Assembly: GCF_019200975.1 (NCBI RefSeq)
Contig: NZ_JAHTMR010000002.1
Span: 1-64,000, forward strand
DNA: 64,000 bases
Direction of reading: 5' to 3'
Source: Pseudomonas sp. PD9R
Lineage (GTDB): Bacteria; Pseudomonadota; Gammaproteobacteria; Pseudomonadales; Pseudomonadaceae
The position numbers and the translations under genes were made by a program. Below the pieces are notes generated by a model that did not search any database, was not told the origin of the DNA, and saw only the letters and a program-made list of their open reading frames with translations. Each line of letters starts with the position of its first letter. The stretch's first letter is position 1. Positions 27,788 to 36,341 of the stretch are shown here, one piece after another.

Positions 27788-28423
27788 ATGGAACTCTATA
27801 CCTACTACCGTTCGACCTCGTCCTATCGGGTGCGCATCGCGTTGGCGCTGAAGGGGCTGGATTACCAGGCGCTGCCGATCAACCTGATTGCTCCGCCCGG
27901 CGGTGAACATCGCCAGCCGCCGTACCTGGCCATCAACCCGCAGGGCCGCGTGCCGGCCTTGCGCACCGATGAGGGCGAATTGCTGATCCAGTCGCCGGCG
28001 ATCATCGAGTACCTGGAAGAACGTTATCCACAGGTGCAGCTGCTGTCGAAAGACCTCGCGGCCCGCGCTCGTGAACGTGGTGTTGCGGCGGTGATCGGCT
28101 GTGATGTGCATCCGCTGCACAACGTCAGCGTGCTCAATCGGCTACGCCAGTTGGGCCACGACGAGCCACAGGTGATGGAGTGGATCGGGCACTGGATCAG
28201 TCAAGGGCTGGCGACGGTGGAGCAGTTGATCGGTGATGAAGGTTACTGCTTTGGCCCGCAACCGGGGTTGGCGGACGCCTACCTGATTCCGCAGCTGTAT
28301 GCGGCCGAACGGTTCAACATTTCCCTGGAGGCGTATCCGCGTATCCGGCGCGTGGCAGCGTTGGCAGCTACGCATCCGGCGTTCATCAAGGCGCATCCGG
28401 CGAATCAGCCTGATACGCCTTGA
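27788..28423 (+). CDS. maiA: Maleylacetoacetate isomerase (zeta GST)
   Basis: The 211-residue glutathione transferase isomerises maleylacetoacetate to fumarylacetoacetate. The zeta-class motif SSYRVRIALALKG (SSCxxRxRIAL type) is at about residues 11-23 with Ser-Ser and Tyr in place of the usual Cys; QGRVPAL and QSPAIIEYLEE bind glutathione and DVHPLHNVSVL follows. It is the last gene of the operon (hmgC), and a REP pair follows the stop. Confidence 0.94.
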   Translation: MELYTYYRSTSSYRVRIALALKGLDYQALPINLIAPPGGEHRQPPYLAINPQGRVPALRTDEGELLIQSPAIIEYLEERYPQVQLLSKDLAARARERGVAAVIGCDVHPLHNVSVLNRLRQLGHDEPQVMEWIGHWISQGLATVEQLIGDEGYCFGPQPGLADAYLIPQLYAAERFNISLEAYPRIRRVAALAATHPAFIKAHPANQPDTP

Positions 28424-28434
28424 CGCAGCAGCAA

Positions 28435-28515
28435 GATCAAAAGATCGCAGCCTTCGGCAGCGCCTACAGGGGAATACGAACTCCTGTAGGCGCTGCCGAA
28501 GGCTGCGATCTTTTG
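28435..28515. repeat. REP-like inverted pair
   Basis: GATCAAAAGATCGCAGCC (from 28435) faces GGCTGCGATCTTTTG (to 28515). Both arms share the change GGCGCTGCC/GGCAGCGCC in place of GGAGCTGCC, so the stem is kept by matched changes. Confidence 0.88.
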
Positions 28516-28518
28516 CTT

Positions 28519-29322
28519 TTAATGAACGATGGAATTAGGCGGCAAATGCCCCAGTCGTTCGGTCAGGCGAATCCGCTGGATCGGGTCGTCACTGAGCAAG
28601 AGGGCATGTTCGAGGTCGAATCGCTCGGCGTTCGGGCAGTCCAGCCGTTGATACAGACTGGCCCTGGCCAGATAGTCGGCGACATTGCCGTTGCCCAGTT
28701 CCAGCACGCGTTCAGCGTCGATCAATGCGCCGATGTAATCGTCGTGGGAGAGGTGCAACTGGCGCAGGTTGCGCGACAGGCGCTGGAGCATTTGCACGGG
28801 CTCGGCGGTGACCAGGTGTTCAGCGCTGAGTTTCATGTTGGGGCCGTACTGGCGTTGCAGCAGTTCCCGGCAATCGTTGGGATAAAGCCGACGACCGCCG
28901 CACGGGTCGAGCAGGTGATCGGCGCCCGGCACGCGCAACAGGAAATGCCCCGGGAAGTTGACCCCGACCAAGGGGATTTCCAGGCCCCTGGCCAGCTCCA
29001 GCGCAATCAATCCCAAGGCCAGCGGTTGCCCGCGACGCAGCTCCAGCACTTTGTTGAGCAAGGCCACTTGTGGGCGCAGCGGAGTGAAATCGTCCTGGGC
29101 GAATCCCAGGTCATTCATGCGTCGTAACAAGGGTTGCGCCAGTTCGCTCACCGGCAACATTGGCAAGCCATAACTGACTCGCTGTTGCAGCTCCTTCAAG
29201 TCTTTGAGCAGGACCTCGGGTTGCACCTCGCTGTCATGTTCGGCGGCAATCCATAGCGCCGCCTCGAACAGCGCGGGCGGGGAACGTTGCAGACAGGCGA
29301 AAAACGATTGACGCGGTGTCAT
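28519..29322 (-). CDS. SirB1 family protein (transglutaminase-like with TPR)
   Basis: The 267-residue protein matches the SirB1/YchA family: LLNKVLELRRGQPLALGLIALELARGLEIPLVGVNFPGHFLLR is the transglutaminase-like core, but the usual catalytic Cys position is not occupied by Cys, and DPCGGRRL follows. A TPR-like segment makes up the C terminus (about 195-250). Its role is unclear. ATG 29322 with GGAG six bases before is preferred to the TTG at 29325. Confidence 0.82.
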   Translation of the reverse strand: MTPRQSFFACLQRSPPALFEAALWIAAEHDSEVQPEVLLKDLKELQQRVSYGLPMLPVSELAQPLLRRMNDLGFAQDDFTPLRPQVALLNKVLELRRGQPLALGLIALELARGLEIPLVGVNFPGHFLLRVPGADHLLDPCGGRRLYPNDCRELLQRQYGPNMKLSAEHLVTAEPVQMLQRLSRNLRQLHLSHDDYIGALIDAERVLELGNGNVADYLARASLYQRLDCPNAERFDLEHALLLSDDPIQRIRLTERLGHLPPNSIVH

Positions 29323-29505
29323 CAAAATCTCCGGGCAATGCCTCGTTTTAGCCTTGTCTCTGGCATTCGTCCAGTGGCGTGCAAGGGCCGAAACAGGTTA
29401 TTTCCGAAAGCTTGCATCGCGGCTTCGCTTATTCCGGTGCGCTTCTGCAATTTTTGGGCGCAAGCCTATACTGGCGACTACAAGAAGTGATTCGGGAGCC
29501 CGACG

Positions 29506-30525
29506 ATGTTCGCTCTCATGCAAAGCACTCGCCTTGAATCGCTGCATCTGAGCGTTGACCCGGCCACCGGGTTGAAGGCGGTCATTGCCATTCATAACAG
29601 CCGACTGGGCCCTGCCTTGGGCGGTTGTCGTTACCTTGCCTATCCCAGCGACGAGTCTGCGGTCGAGGATGCGGTGCGCCTCGCTCAAGGCATGAGTTAC
29701 AAGGCAGCGCTGGCCGGGTTGGCCCAGGGCGGCGGCGTCGCGGTGATCATTCGCCCGATCCATGTAGCAAACCGTGGCGCGCTGTTTGAAGCCTTCGGCC
29801 GCTGCATCAACCAGCTCGACGGTCGCTACATCACCGCCATCGACAGCGGCACGTCGGTGGCGGACATGGACTGCATCGCCCAGCAGACCCAACATGTCAC
29901 CAGCACCACCTCGGCCGGCGACCCAGCGCCCCACGCGGCGATGGGCGTGTTCACCGGCATTCGCAGCACCGCCATGGCCCGGTTGGGCAGCGACAACCTC
30001 GAAGGCCTGCGCGTTGCTATTCAAGGCCTGGGCAACGTCGGGTATGCGCTGGCAGAACAGCTGCATGCTGCTGGTGCCGAGCTACTGGTCAGCGACATCG
30101 ACCACGGCAAGGTGCAACTGGCGATGGAGCAACTCGGCGCGCACCCCATCGCCAACGACGCACTGCTCAGCACGCCGTGTGACATTCTTGCGCCATGTGG
30201 CCTGGGCGGCGTGCTCAACAGCCATAGCGTGACGCAACTGCGTTGTTCAGCAGTGGCGGGTTCAGCTAACAATCAGCTGACTCATCTGGACGTCGCCGAT
30301 CAGCTGGAGCGGCGGGGCATTCTTTATGCGCCGGATTATGTGATCAATGCCGGTGGACTGATCTACGTTTCGCTCAAGCATCGTGGCGAAGAATTGTCGA
30401 CCATCACTGCGCACTTGTCGAAAATCAGCTCGCGCCTGACCGAAGTCTTTGCCCACGCCCAGGCGGAAAAACGCTCGCCGGCGCGAGTCGCGGACGAGTT
30501 GGCGGAGAAGGCGTTGTACCGATAA
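29506..30525 (+). CDS. Leu/Phe/Val dehydrogenase family protein lacking the catalytic lysine
   Basis: The 339-residue protein is a full-length member of the amino-acid dehydrogenase family. The N-terminal domain has GPALGGCRYLAYPSDESA, GMSYKAALAGL (substrate Lys66) and YITAIDSGTS (Asp113). The NAD domain has IQGLGNVGYALAEQL and AGSANNQL. The position of the catalytic lysine in the GGGKA motif is Val78 (codon GTC at 29737-29739), a change that needs all three bases. Oxidative deamination should therefore be lost or strongly altered. It may be a decaying gene, a regulatory homologue or an enzyme with different chemistry. It is a single gene flanked by REP copies. Confidence 0.85.
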   Translation: MFALMQSTRLESLHLSVDPATGLKAVIAIHNSRLGPALGGCRYLAYPSDESAVEDAVRLAQGMSYKAALAGLAQGGGVAVIIRPIHVANRGALFEAFGRCINQLDGRYITAIDSGTSVADMDCIAQQTQHVTSTTSAGDPAPHAAMGVFTGIRSTAMARLGSDNLEGLRVAIQGLGNVGYALAEQLHAAGAELLVSDIDHGKVQLAMEQLGAHPIANDALLSTPCDILAPCGLGGVLNSHSVTQLRCSAVAGSANNQLTHLDVADQLERRGILYAPDYVINAGGLIYVSLKHRGEELSTITAHLSKISSRLTEVFAHAQAEKRSPARVADELAEKALYR

Positions 30526-30528
30526 AAA

Positions 30529-30600
30529 GATCAAAAGATCGCAGCCTTCGGCAGCTCCACACGATCTGTGTAGGAGCTGCCGAAGGCTGCGATCTTTTGA
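30529..30600. repeat. REP-like inverted pair
   Basis: GATCAAAAGATCGCAGCCTT (from 30529) faces AAGGCTGCGATCTTTTGA (to 30600) with a GGAGCTGCC core and a short centre of about 12 bases. Confidence 0.9.
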
Positions 30601-30621
30601 TTTTCTGGTTTCCAATGCATG

Positions 30622-30653
30622 AAAAAGGCCCTGAGCCATTTGACTCAGGGCCT
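30622..30653 (-). terminator. Rho-independent terminator of yebG
   Basis: On the minus strand AGGCCCTGAG and CTCAGGGCCT form a 10 bp stem followed by TTTTTC, 18 bases after the yebG stop. Confidence 0.88.
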
Positions 30654-30671
30654 ATTCAATTCGGGCCTTGC

Positions 30672-31022
30672 TTACTTTGCTGCTTTGGCGGCCTTGGCTG
30701 GCTTGGCCGGGGCAATCGGCTCAGCGGCCTCAGTGACTTCAACCACCTCAACCGGCTCCACGACTTCGGCAGGGGCGCTGAGCAACTCGGACAACGCGTC
30801 CGGCTGGCTCTTGAACGCCTTGGCAAACACATCGCGATTCTTCGCCATGTAGATACCGGCTTCTTCCACCTGCTGCTCGGTCAGGGACGGAACGGCTTTG
30901 TGCAACACTTCAGCCAGCAACTCGGCCAGTTCGAGCATTTTGTCATGACGGTCAGCTTCGGCTTTATCCATGAACAAGCGCTCCAGATCTCGGCTGCTGC
31001 GGTATACCACTTCGACGGCCAT
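30672..31022 (-). CDS. yebG: YebG family SOS-induced protein
   Basis: The 116-residue protein matches YebG: MAVEVVYRSSRDLERLFMDKAEADRHDKMLELAELLAEVL and a helical middle, then a low-complexity Val/Glu/Pro tail and an Ala/Lys end (PAKPAKAAKAAK) absent from E. coli YebG. In E. coli yebG is induced by DNA damage under LexA control; the protein's function is unsettled. A perfect LexA box lies 45 bases upstream. The Lys-Ala tail resembles histone-like tails and might bind DNA. Confidence 0.88.
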   Translation of the reverse strand: MAVEVVYRSSRDLERLFMDKAEADRHDKMLELAELLAEVLHKAVPSLTEQQVEEAGIYMAKNRDVFAKAFKSQPDALSELLSAPAEVVEPVEVVEVTEAAEPIAPAKPAKAAKAAK

Positions 31023-31066
31023 TCACCACCTCACATGCCTTCACATTTGGTTGTCGGATTCGACTA

Positions 31067-31082
31067 CTGTATTTATATACAG
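31067..31082 (-). promoter_or_regulatory. LexA box upstream of yebG
   Basis: CTGTATTTATATACAG fits the gammaproteobacterial LexA consensus CTGT-N8-ACAG exactly and lies in the yebG promoter region. Elsewhere in 31023-31349 I see only a degenerate half REP (about 31172-31205) and no gene. Confidence 0.85.
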
Positions 31083-31349
31083 CGAAAAGGATAAGCGAAT
31101 CGCCGGGGTTTGGGTAGTGGCTTTTTAATGTAGACCGGATTGGGCGTTTGTCAGTTGTACCACGGTGCTCCCTTCGCGAGCAGGTTCGATCCTACAGGAT
31201 TCGTGAAACGCCGGAAGAGGTGCGACCAAACGCCACGGAGCGTGTTTCAGTGCTCCTCGCCATCATGGCGTGGCCTTCTTTCTGCATGCAGAACAACCGT
31301 CACGTCCAACCCGCATTATTCGGTCGAGCCGACCTAAGGAAGCATCATC

Positions 31350-31850
31350 GTGAAAATCAACTGGGCCGAAAACCTGCGGCAGAACGTGCATGAACTGGCC
31401 GAGTCCCTCGGCAATCTGTTCGTCGAGACCTTCCACTACATGGCGCTGTTCGCCATTGGTGCGGTGACCGCGTGGGCGGCGGTGATGGAATTTCTCGGGA
31501 TGATCGAGCAGGGACACATCAAGATCGATGACATCTTGCTGCTGTTCATCTACCTCGAATTGGGGGCAATGGTCGGGATTTACTTCAAGACCAACCACAT
31601 GCCGGTGCGCTTCCTGATCTACGTGGCGATCACCGCACTGACGCGTCTGCTGATTTCCAACGTGTCGCACCACAACCCGCCAGACGTGGGGATCATCTAT
31701 CTGTGTGGCGGGATTCTGCTGTTGGCGTTTGCGATTCTGGTGGTGCGTTACGCTTCGTCGCAGTTTCCTTCGGTGAAGATTGAACACCCGCACCGTAAAA
31801 CAGGTGCGGGGTCGAGTGAACATCCAGAAGTGGAGAAGGGCGAGCTTTAA
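31350..31850 (+). CDS. psiE: PsiE family membrane protein
   Basis: The 166-residue protein has four membrane segments (about residues 28-50, 62-82, 88-105 and 112-135) and PsiE marks such as FVETFHYMALFAIGAVTAW, MIEQGHIKIDDILLLFIYLELGAMVGIYF and RFLIYVAITALTRLLI. PsiE was named as phosphate-starvation-inducible in E. coli. It starts at GTG 31350 with AAGGA upstream. No Pho box was found. It overlaps the convergent DUF3509 gene by 4 bases. Confidence 0.88.
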   Translation: MKINWAENLRQNVHELAESLGNLFVETFHYMALFAIGAVTAWAAVMEFLGMIEQGHIKIDDILLLFIYLELGAMVGIYFKTNHMPVRFLIYVAITALTRLLISNVSHHNPPDVGIIYLCGGILLLAFAILVVRYASSQFPSVKIEHPHRKTGAGSSEHPEVEKGEL

Positions 31851-32164
31851 AAACCGATGGCAGGTCGAGGCCGGCCTTTGACCGCAGGTGGCGGCAGGTT
31901 GCGCGTGTCGCCATCGGTCATGGCTTCGAGAATCGCCACGGCGCTGTGGCCCTGTTCGATGGCGATGCCGAACTGAATGCTTTGCACCAGGCGTTTAAGG
32001 CGCTCGGGGTCATTGCGTTGTTCGCAACTGATCATGCGTTTGGCTACTACGTGGCCACTGTTGGACAGGGTCAGCATGATGCTGCCATCGAGACCCTGAA
32101 TGCTCAGGTTGATCTGATAATCCGCTGCAAAAGCATCGGTAATGAGCTGAAAGGGGTTGTCCAT
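31847..32164 (-). CDS. DUF3509 family protein
   Basis: The 105-residue protein (MDNPFQLITDAFAADYQINLSIQG to LPPPAVKGRPRP) belongs to DUF3509, small proteins found almost only in Pseudomonas. There is no signal or membrane segment, and the function is unknown. It converges on psiE with overlapping ends. Confidence 0.82.
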   Translation of the reverse strand: MDNPFQLITDAFAADYQINLSIQGLDGSIMLTLSNSGHVVAKRMISCEQRNDPERLKRLVQSIQFGIAIEQGHSAVAILEAMTDGDTRNLPPPAVKGRPRPAIGF

Positions 32165-32255
32165 GATGCGTCACCGCCTGATTGAACGTGCAGTTGTTGA
32201 CCGGTCGTGATCGGGATTAGTTCGCAACACCAGACCATTGGCCAAATTGCCTTCA

Positions 32256-32338
32256 TGTAGGAGTTGCCGCAGGCTGCGATCTTTTGACGTTGCCCGTTGA
32301 AAGATCAAAAGATCGCAGCCTGCGGTAGCGCCGACAGG
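32256..32338. repeat. REP-like inverted pair
   Basis: TGTAGGAGTTGCCGCAGGCTGC (from 32256) faces GCAGCCTGCGGTAGCGCC (to about 32333), both with ATCTTTTGA/TCAAAAGAT inner ends. The two arms differ from the consensus at different sites. The rest of 32165-32468 holds only this pair and the terminator. Confidence 0.82.
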
Positions 32339-32386
32339 GTTGTAGCAAGGGGCATGCCGGATAGTTTGTCGGACAATAATCACGCC

Positions 32387-32422
32387 AAAAAGAAGGCGGG
32401 CACTGTGGCCCGCCTTCTTTTT
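32387..32422. terminator. Bidirectional terminator near the sdaA end
   Basis: AAAAAGAAGGCGGGC and GCCCGCCTTCTTTTT form a 15 bp stem with loop ACTGTG. Its A and T runs let it work both ways; sdaA (minus strand) ends 46 bases to the right. Confidence 0.9.
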
Positions 32423-32468
32423 ATCTGCCCGTTTCAGGGCAATTTTCGCCTCGCTGCCACCTAATCGG

Positions 32469-33845
32469 TCAGCACTCCACCCAGCTCACCGCCAGGCCGC
32501 CGCGTGAAGTCTCTTTGTATTTGTCGTGCATGTCGGCGCCGGTGTCGCGCATGGTGCGGATCACTCGATCCAGGGAAATGAAGTGTTTGCCGTCACCGCG
32601 CAAAGCCATTTGCGTGGCGTTGATCGCCTTGACGGCCGCGATCGCGTTGCGCTCGATGCACGGCACTTGGACCAGTCCGCCGACAGGGTCGCAGGTCAGG
32701 CCGAGGTTGTGCTCCAGGCCGATTTCGGCTGCGTTTTCCAATTGCTCCGGGGTGGCGCCGAGCACATCGGCCAGACCGGCGGCGGCCATGGCGCAAGCCG
32801 AACCCACTTCGCCTTGGCAGCCAACTTCGGCGCCGGAGATCGAAGCATTTTTCTTGCAGAGAATGCCGACCGCTGCCGCGCCCAGAAAGAACGCCACAAC
32901 GTCGTCGTCCGACGCATCAGGGTTGAATTTCATGTAGTAGTGCAGCACCGCCGGAATGATCCCCGCCGCGCCGTTGGTAGGTGCGGTGACCATGCGTCCG
33001 CCAGCGGCGTTTTCTTCGTTCACGGCGAGGGCAAACAGGTTGACCCATTCCATAGCCGAAAGGGTTGAAGTGATGACATTCGGCTTGCCAATTTCCAGCA
33101 GGCTGCGGTGCAACTTCGCGGCGCGGCGCGGAACATTCAAACCGCCGGGCAAGATGCCTTCGTGGCTCAATCCTTGTTCCACGCACTCGCGCATGACCGA
33201 CCAGATGTGCAGCAGGCCCTGGCGGATTTCCTCGTCACTGCGCCAGGCTCGTTCATTGGCCATCATCAATTCGGAAACCCGCAAACCATGCTGGTTACAG
33301 AGCTGAAGCAATTCGACGGCGCTGGAAAAATCGTATGGCAGGACGACGTCGCTGGCGGGTGCGATGCCGGACTCTGCCTCAGCCGCTTCGATGATGAAAC
33401 CGCCGCCTACCGAGTAGTACGTTTGCTCGAGCAGTTCACCGGTTTCGCCGAACGCTGTAAGAGACATCGCGTTGGGGTGATAAGGCAAGCTCTCGTCGAG
33501 CAACAGGAGATCGCGCGACCAGTCGAAGGCAATGGTTGCTTGGCCTGCCAGAGACAGCTTGCCCGTTTCACGCAGGGTGTGGATTCGGCTGTCGATGGAG
33601 GTTGGATCGATGCGGTCTGGCCATTCGCCCATCAAGCCCATGACACAGGCCCGGTCAGTGGCGTGACCGATACCGGTGGCTGACAAAGAGCCATAGAGTC
33701 TGATTTCTACTCGCCGCACGTCGGCCAGAAAACCTTGGTCGACCAACATCTGGGCGAAGGTGGCGGCGGCGCGCATCGGCCCTACCGTATGGGAGCTGGA
33801 CGGACCGATGCCGACTTTGAAGAGATCGAAAACACTGATAGCCAT
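32469..33845 (-). CDS. sdaA: L-serine ammonia-lyase (iron-sulfur)
   Basis: The 458-residue single-chain enzyme deaminates L-serine to pyruvate. It has the N-terminal beta domain start [22 protein letters not shown] and, in the alpha domain, cysteines for the 4Fe-4S cluster in [34 protein letters not shown] and related positions. Length is normal. It is divergent from a LysR regulator, with only about 135 bases between, which suggests that the regulator controls it. Confidence 0.94.
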   Translation of the reverse strand: MAISVFDLFKVGIGPSSSHTVGPMRAAATFAQMLVDQGFLADVRRVEIRLYGSLSATGIGHATDRACVMGLMGEWPDRIDPTSIDSRIHTLRETGKLSLAGQATIAFDWSRDLLLLDESLPYHPNAMSLTAFGETGELLEQTYYSVGGGFIIEAAEAESGIAPASDVVLPYDFSSAVELLQLCNQHGLRVSELMMANERAWRSDEEIRQGLLHIWSVMRECVEQGLSHEGILPGGLNVPRRAAKLHRSLLEIGKPNVITSTLSAMEWVNLFALAVNEENAAGGRMVTAPTNGAAGIIPAVLHYYMKFNPDASDDDVVAFFLGAAAVGILCKKNASISGAEVGCQGEVGSACAMAAAGLADVLGATPEQLENAAEIGLEHNLGLTCDPVGGLVQVPCIERNAIAAVKAINATQMALRGDGKHFISLDRVIRTMRDTGADMHDKYKETSRGGLAVSWVEC

Positions 33846-33980
33846 GCTAAAGCCTATTCCTGCAATGGAAGATCAATCGCTGCCATTTTTGTAGGACAAG
33901 CGCACTTTCAGCGATACTGCCTCTCTCGGTCCTACGTGACCAACGAAACCTCCTAAGACAGCCTTTAGCAGGACTAAACG

Positions 33981-34928
33981 ATGAGTCGTCAATTGCATGC
34001 CCAGACTTATGTGTGGCTGCAGGTGTTTTCCTGTGCCGCCCGGCACTTGTCGTTCACCCGCTGCGCCGAAGAACTGCACATCACTCCGGGGGCGGTGAGT
34101 CAGCAGATTCGCCAACTGGAAGAGCGCCTGGGTTTTCGTCTGTTCCATCGGCGAGCCCGAGGTGTGGAGTTGAGTGCCGAAGGCCAGCGACTGGCCATCA
34201 CCGTTAACGAGGCCTACGGCAGCATTGATGCGGAGTTGCGTCGGCTGGACGCGGGCATGATCAGCGGCACGCTGCGGGTGCGCTCGATTCCGTCGTTCCT
34301 GAGCAAGTGGCTGACCCCACGTCTGCCGCGCTTGCAGCAGCGTTTTCCGGACATTCAATTGCGTCTGGTGGCCGAGGACAGCAGTGTGCCATTGCACGAG
34401 GGCGACTTCGATCTGGCCATCGACCTGAACGACGGCAGCTATCCAGGTTTGTTATCCACAGCCCTACTCGATGAGCAGATTTTCCCGGTGTGCGCCCCGA
34501 GCCTGTTGCGTGGGCGTCCGCCGCTGCACGGGCCGGCGGACCTGATGCATTTTCCGCTGCTGCACGACATCACTGCCTGGCGTGGCAGTTATGAATATGC
34601 GGAATGGGAGTTCTATCTCAATGCCATCGGTTTCGAAGGTGCTGATGTACGGCGCGGACACACCTTCAATCGCAATCACCTGACCATCGAGGCGGCCATC
34701 GCCGGGATGGGGGTGGCGATTGCGCGGCGCACGCTGCTCAACGATGAACTGGAGCGCGGCGCATTGATCGTGCCGTTTGGCCTGGCGGTGCCCAATCACA
34801 AGCGTTACATGCTGCTCTATGCACCGGGTGCACTGAGCCATCCGGGAGTGCGTGCGGTGCATGACTGGCTGGTGGAAGAGGCGGGGATTTTCCGTGGGTT
34901 GCACCCACTGGCGGACCAGAAAATGTGA
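33981..34928 (+). CDS. LysR family regulator (GcvA/DsdC-like)
   Basis: The 315-residue protein has the LysR winged helix (about residues 10-70: LQVFSCAARHLSFTRCAEELHITPGAVSQQIRQLEERLGFRLFHR) and an effector domain with SFLSKWLTPRLPRLQQRFPDIQLRL and FDLAIDLNDGSYPGL as in GcvA/DsdC relatives. It is divergent from sdaA and likely senses serine, glycine or a related compound; this is inferred from position. 34929-35141 holds no gene that I can see. Confidence 0.85.
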   Translation: MSRQLHAQTYVWLQVFSCAARHLSFTRCAEELHITPGAVSQQIRQLEERLGFRLFHRRARGVELSAEGQRLAITVNEAYGSIDAELRRLDAGMISGTLRVRSIPSFLSKWLTPRLPRLQQRFPDIQLRLVAEDSSVPLHEGDFDLAIDLNDGSYPGLLSTALLDEQIFPVCAPSLLRGRPPLHGPADLMHFPLLHDITAWRGSYEYAEWEFYLNAIGFEGADVRRGHTFNRNHLTIEAAIAGMGVAIARRTLLNDELERGALIVPFGLAVPNHKRYMLLYAPGALSHPGVRAVHDWLVEEAGIFRGLHPLADQKM

Positions 34929-35141
34929 GTAATTGTGACAAAGAAGCGGGGCGACTCAACTCCCGACCTTAACAGCGCTTTTGCCGGTTGTCCGGCTTTT
35001 TCTGCGATTAAAAATTATCTTTTTTTAGGGGTTGAATTGTTCAGCTTACAGACCGATTGTGTAAGTAAGAGGTCACGGTGATGACGCCCAAGGGCTTAGC
35101 TGACCGGCCTCTCGCGAGCTAGCTGAAATAAGGGATGAACT

Positions 35142-35549
35142 ATGCAAATCCAAGTCAATAGCGATAACCATATTCAAAGCAGCATCCGACTGGAGGAGTG
35201 GGTACGTACTACCATTGAGAGCACGCTTGAACGTTATGAGGAAGACCTGACCCGAGTCGAGGTTCACCTGCGGGACGAGAACGGCGACAAGCCTGGTCCC
35301 CACGATTTGCGCTGCCAGCTTGAAGCGCGGCCAAAAGGCCACCAACCGATTTCCGTGACCCACAAAGCCGATACCCTGGAGCAGGCCATCGACGGTGCGG
35401 CCACCAAACTTGAACATGCGCTGGAGCACATGTTCGGCAAATTACGCGGCAAACGAGCCAATGTGGTGCCCATCGAAAGTGGCGCCCATGCCGATACGCT
35501 GCTGGAAGAGGAATTTCTGGAAAACGAACAGGCAGCGCTTAACGGCTGA
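35142..35549 (+). CDS. HPF/RaiA family ribosome-associated protein
   Basis: The 135-residue protein has the HPF/RaiA fold: MQIQVNSDNHIQSSIRLEEWVRTTIESTLERYEEDLTRVEVHLRDENGDKPG, then CQLEARPKGHQPISVTHKADTLEQAIDGAATKLEHALEHMFGKLR. Such proteins bind the decoding site of idle ribosomes. The acidic C-terminal tail is unlike the main Pseudomonas HPF (beside rpoN), so this is a second, paralogous copy, perhaps stress-specific. A terminator follows. Confidence 0.82.
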   Translation: MQIQVNSDNHIQSSIRLEEWVRTTIESTLERYEEDLTRVEVHLRDENGDKPGPHDLRCQLEARPKGHQPISVTHKADTLEQAIDGAATKLEHALEHMFGKLRGKRANVVPIESGAHADTLLEEEFLENEQAALNG

Positions 35550-35579
35550 CACCTGATTCACCTTTAACCTCCCCAATTG

Positions 35580-35613
35580 AAACGGGCCTGCATTGCAGGC
35601 CCGTTTTTTTTTC
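35580..35613 (+). terminator. Rho-independent terminator after the HPF-like gene
   Basis: AACGGGCCTGC and GCAGGCCCGTT form an 11 bp stem with loop ATT followed by a run of nine T. Confidence 0.93.
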
Positions 35614-35660
35614 AGAGATCACTCATTTCACAGAAACGCGGATGAAGTACTTTTGCGTAT

Positions 35661-35679
35661 GAGAATATTTATCATTAGT
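35661..35679 (+). promoter_or_regulatory. Fur box upstream of the ECF sigma gene
   Basis: GAGAATATTTATCATTAGT matches the 19-bp Fur consensus at about 13 positions, including the ATCATTA half. It lies about 90 bases before the sigma factor start, as is usual for iron-starvation sigma factors. Confidence 0.7.
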
Positions 35680-35768
35680 ATTGCGCAAAAATCAGCACGC
35701 ACGTCCTTACCAAAAGGCGTTTGAGCCTGCTGGCCAGCCCACTGCCGCGATTTCGTAGTGCTCAATCA

Positions 35769-36341
35769 ATGATCACCCGTCCCCCCGAACCTCATGATTT
35801 CGAGCGCGATGACCCGCGCGGCGAACGTGCGCATTTTCTCCAGGTATTTCTCTCGCAACGCTCGCAAATGGAAGCGCTGGTGAATCGTCGTGTCGGTTGC
35901 CGGGCTACCGCTGCGGACCTGGTGCAGGACTTGTTCCTGCGTTTTTGGCGACGACCACTGGTTCAGGTCGAAGAACTCAGCACCTATCTGCTGCGTTGCG
36001 CCGGCAACATCGCCATCGATCATTTGCGCAGTGAGGGCTCGCGGGTCCGGGTGAGCGAAGGCTTGATGGCGGAGCCGTTGGACAGCGCCGGCAGCGAACC
36101 GCAGGCGGCGCTGGAGGCGGGTAACGATTTGCGTCATGTCGAGGCGGCGTTGCGCGCATTGCCGGAACGCACGCGGCAGATCTTCTTGCTCAACCGCATA
36201 CATGGCCGCAAGTACGCCGAGATCGCCAAGGCCATGGGGTTGTCCCAAAGTGCCGTGGAAAAACATATGATGCGCGCGCTCGAGGCCTGCAAGGCCAGCC
36301 TGCGAGAACCCAAGCCGCGTATGCCAGGGAAAGCACCGTGA
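35769..36341 (+). CDS. ECF sigma factor, FecI/iron-starvation type
   Basis: The 190-residue protein has sigma region 2 (about residues 30-95: VGCRATAADLVQDLFLRFWRRP and LLRCAGNIAIDHLRSE) and region 4 (about 125-180: ALPERTRQIFLLNRIHGRKYAEIAKAMGLSQSAVEKHMMRALEAC). It should direct transcription of the receptor gene downstream. The ATG at 35769 is likely; the frame is open to TTG 35721. It overlaps fecR by 4 bases. Confidence 0.9.
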   Translation: MITRPPEPHDFERDDPRGERAHFLQVFLSQRSQMEALVNRRVGCRATAADLVQDLFLRFWRRPLVQVEELSTYLLRCAGNIAIDHLRSEGSRVRVSEGLMAEPLDSAGSEPQAALEAGNDLRHVEAALRALPERTRQIFLLNRIHGRKYAEIAKAMGLSQSAVEKHMMRALEACKASLREPKPRMPGKAP

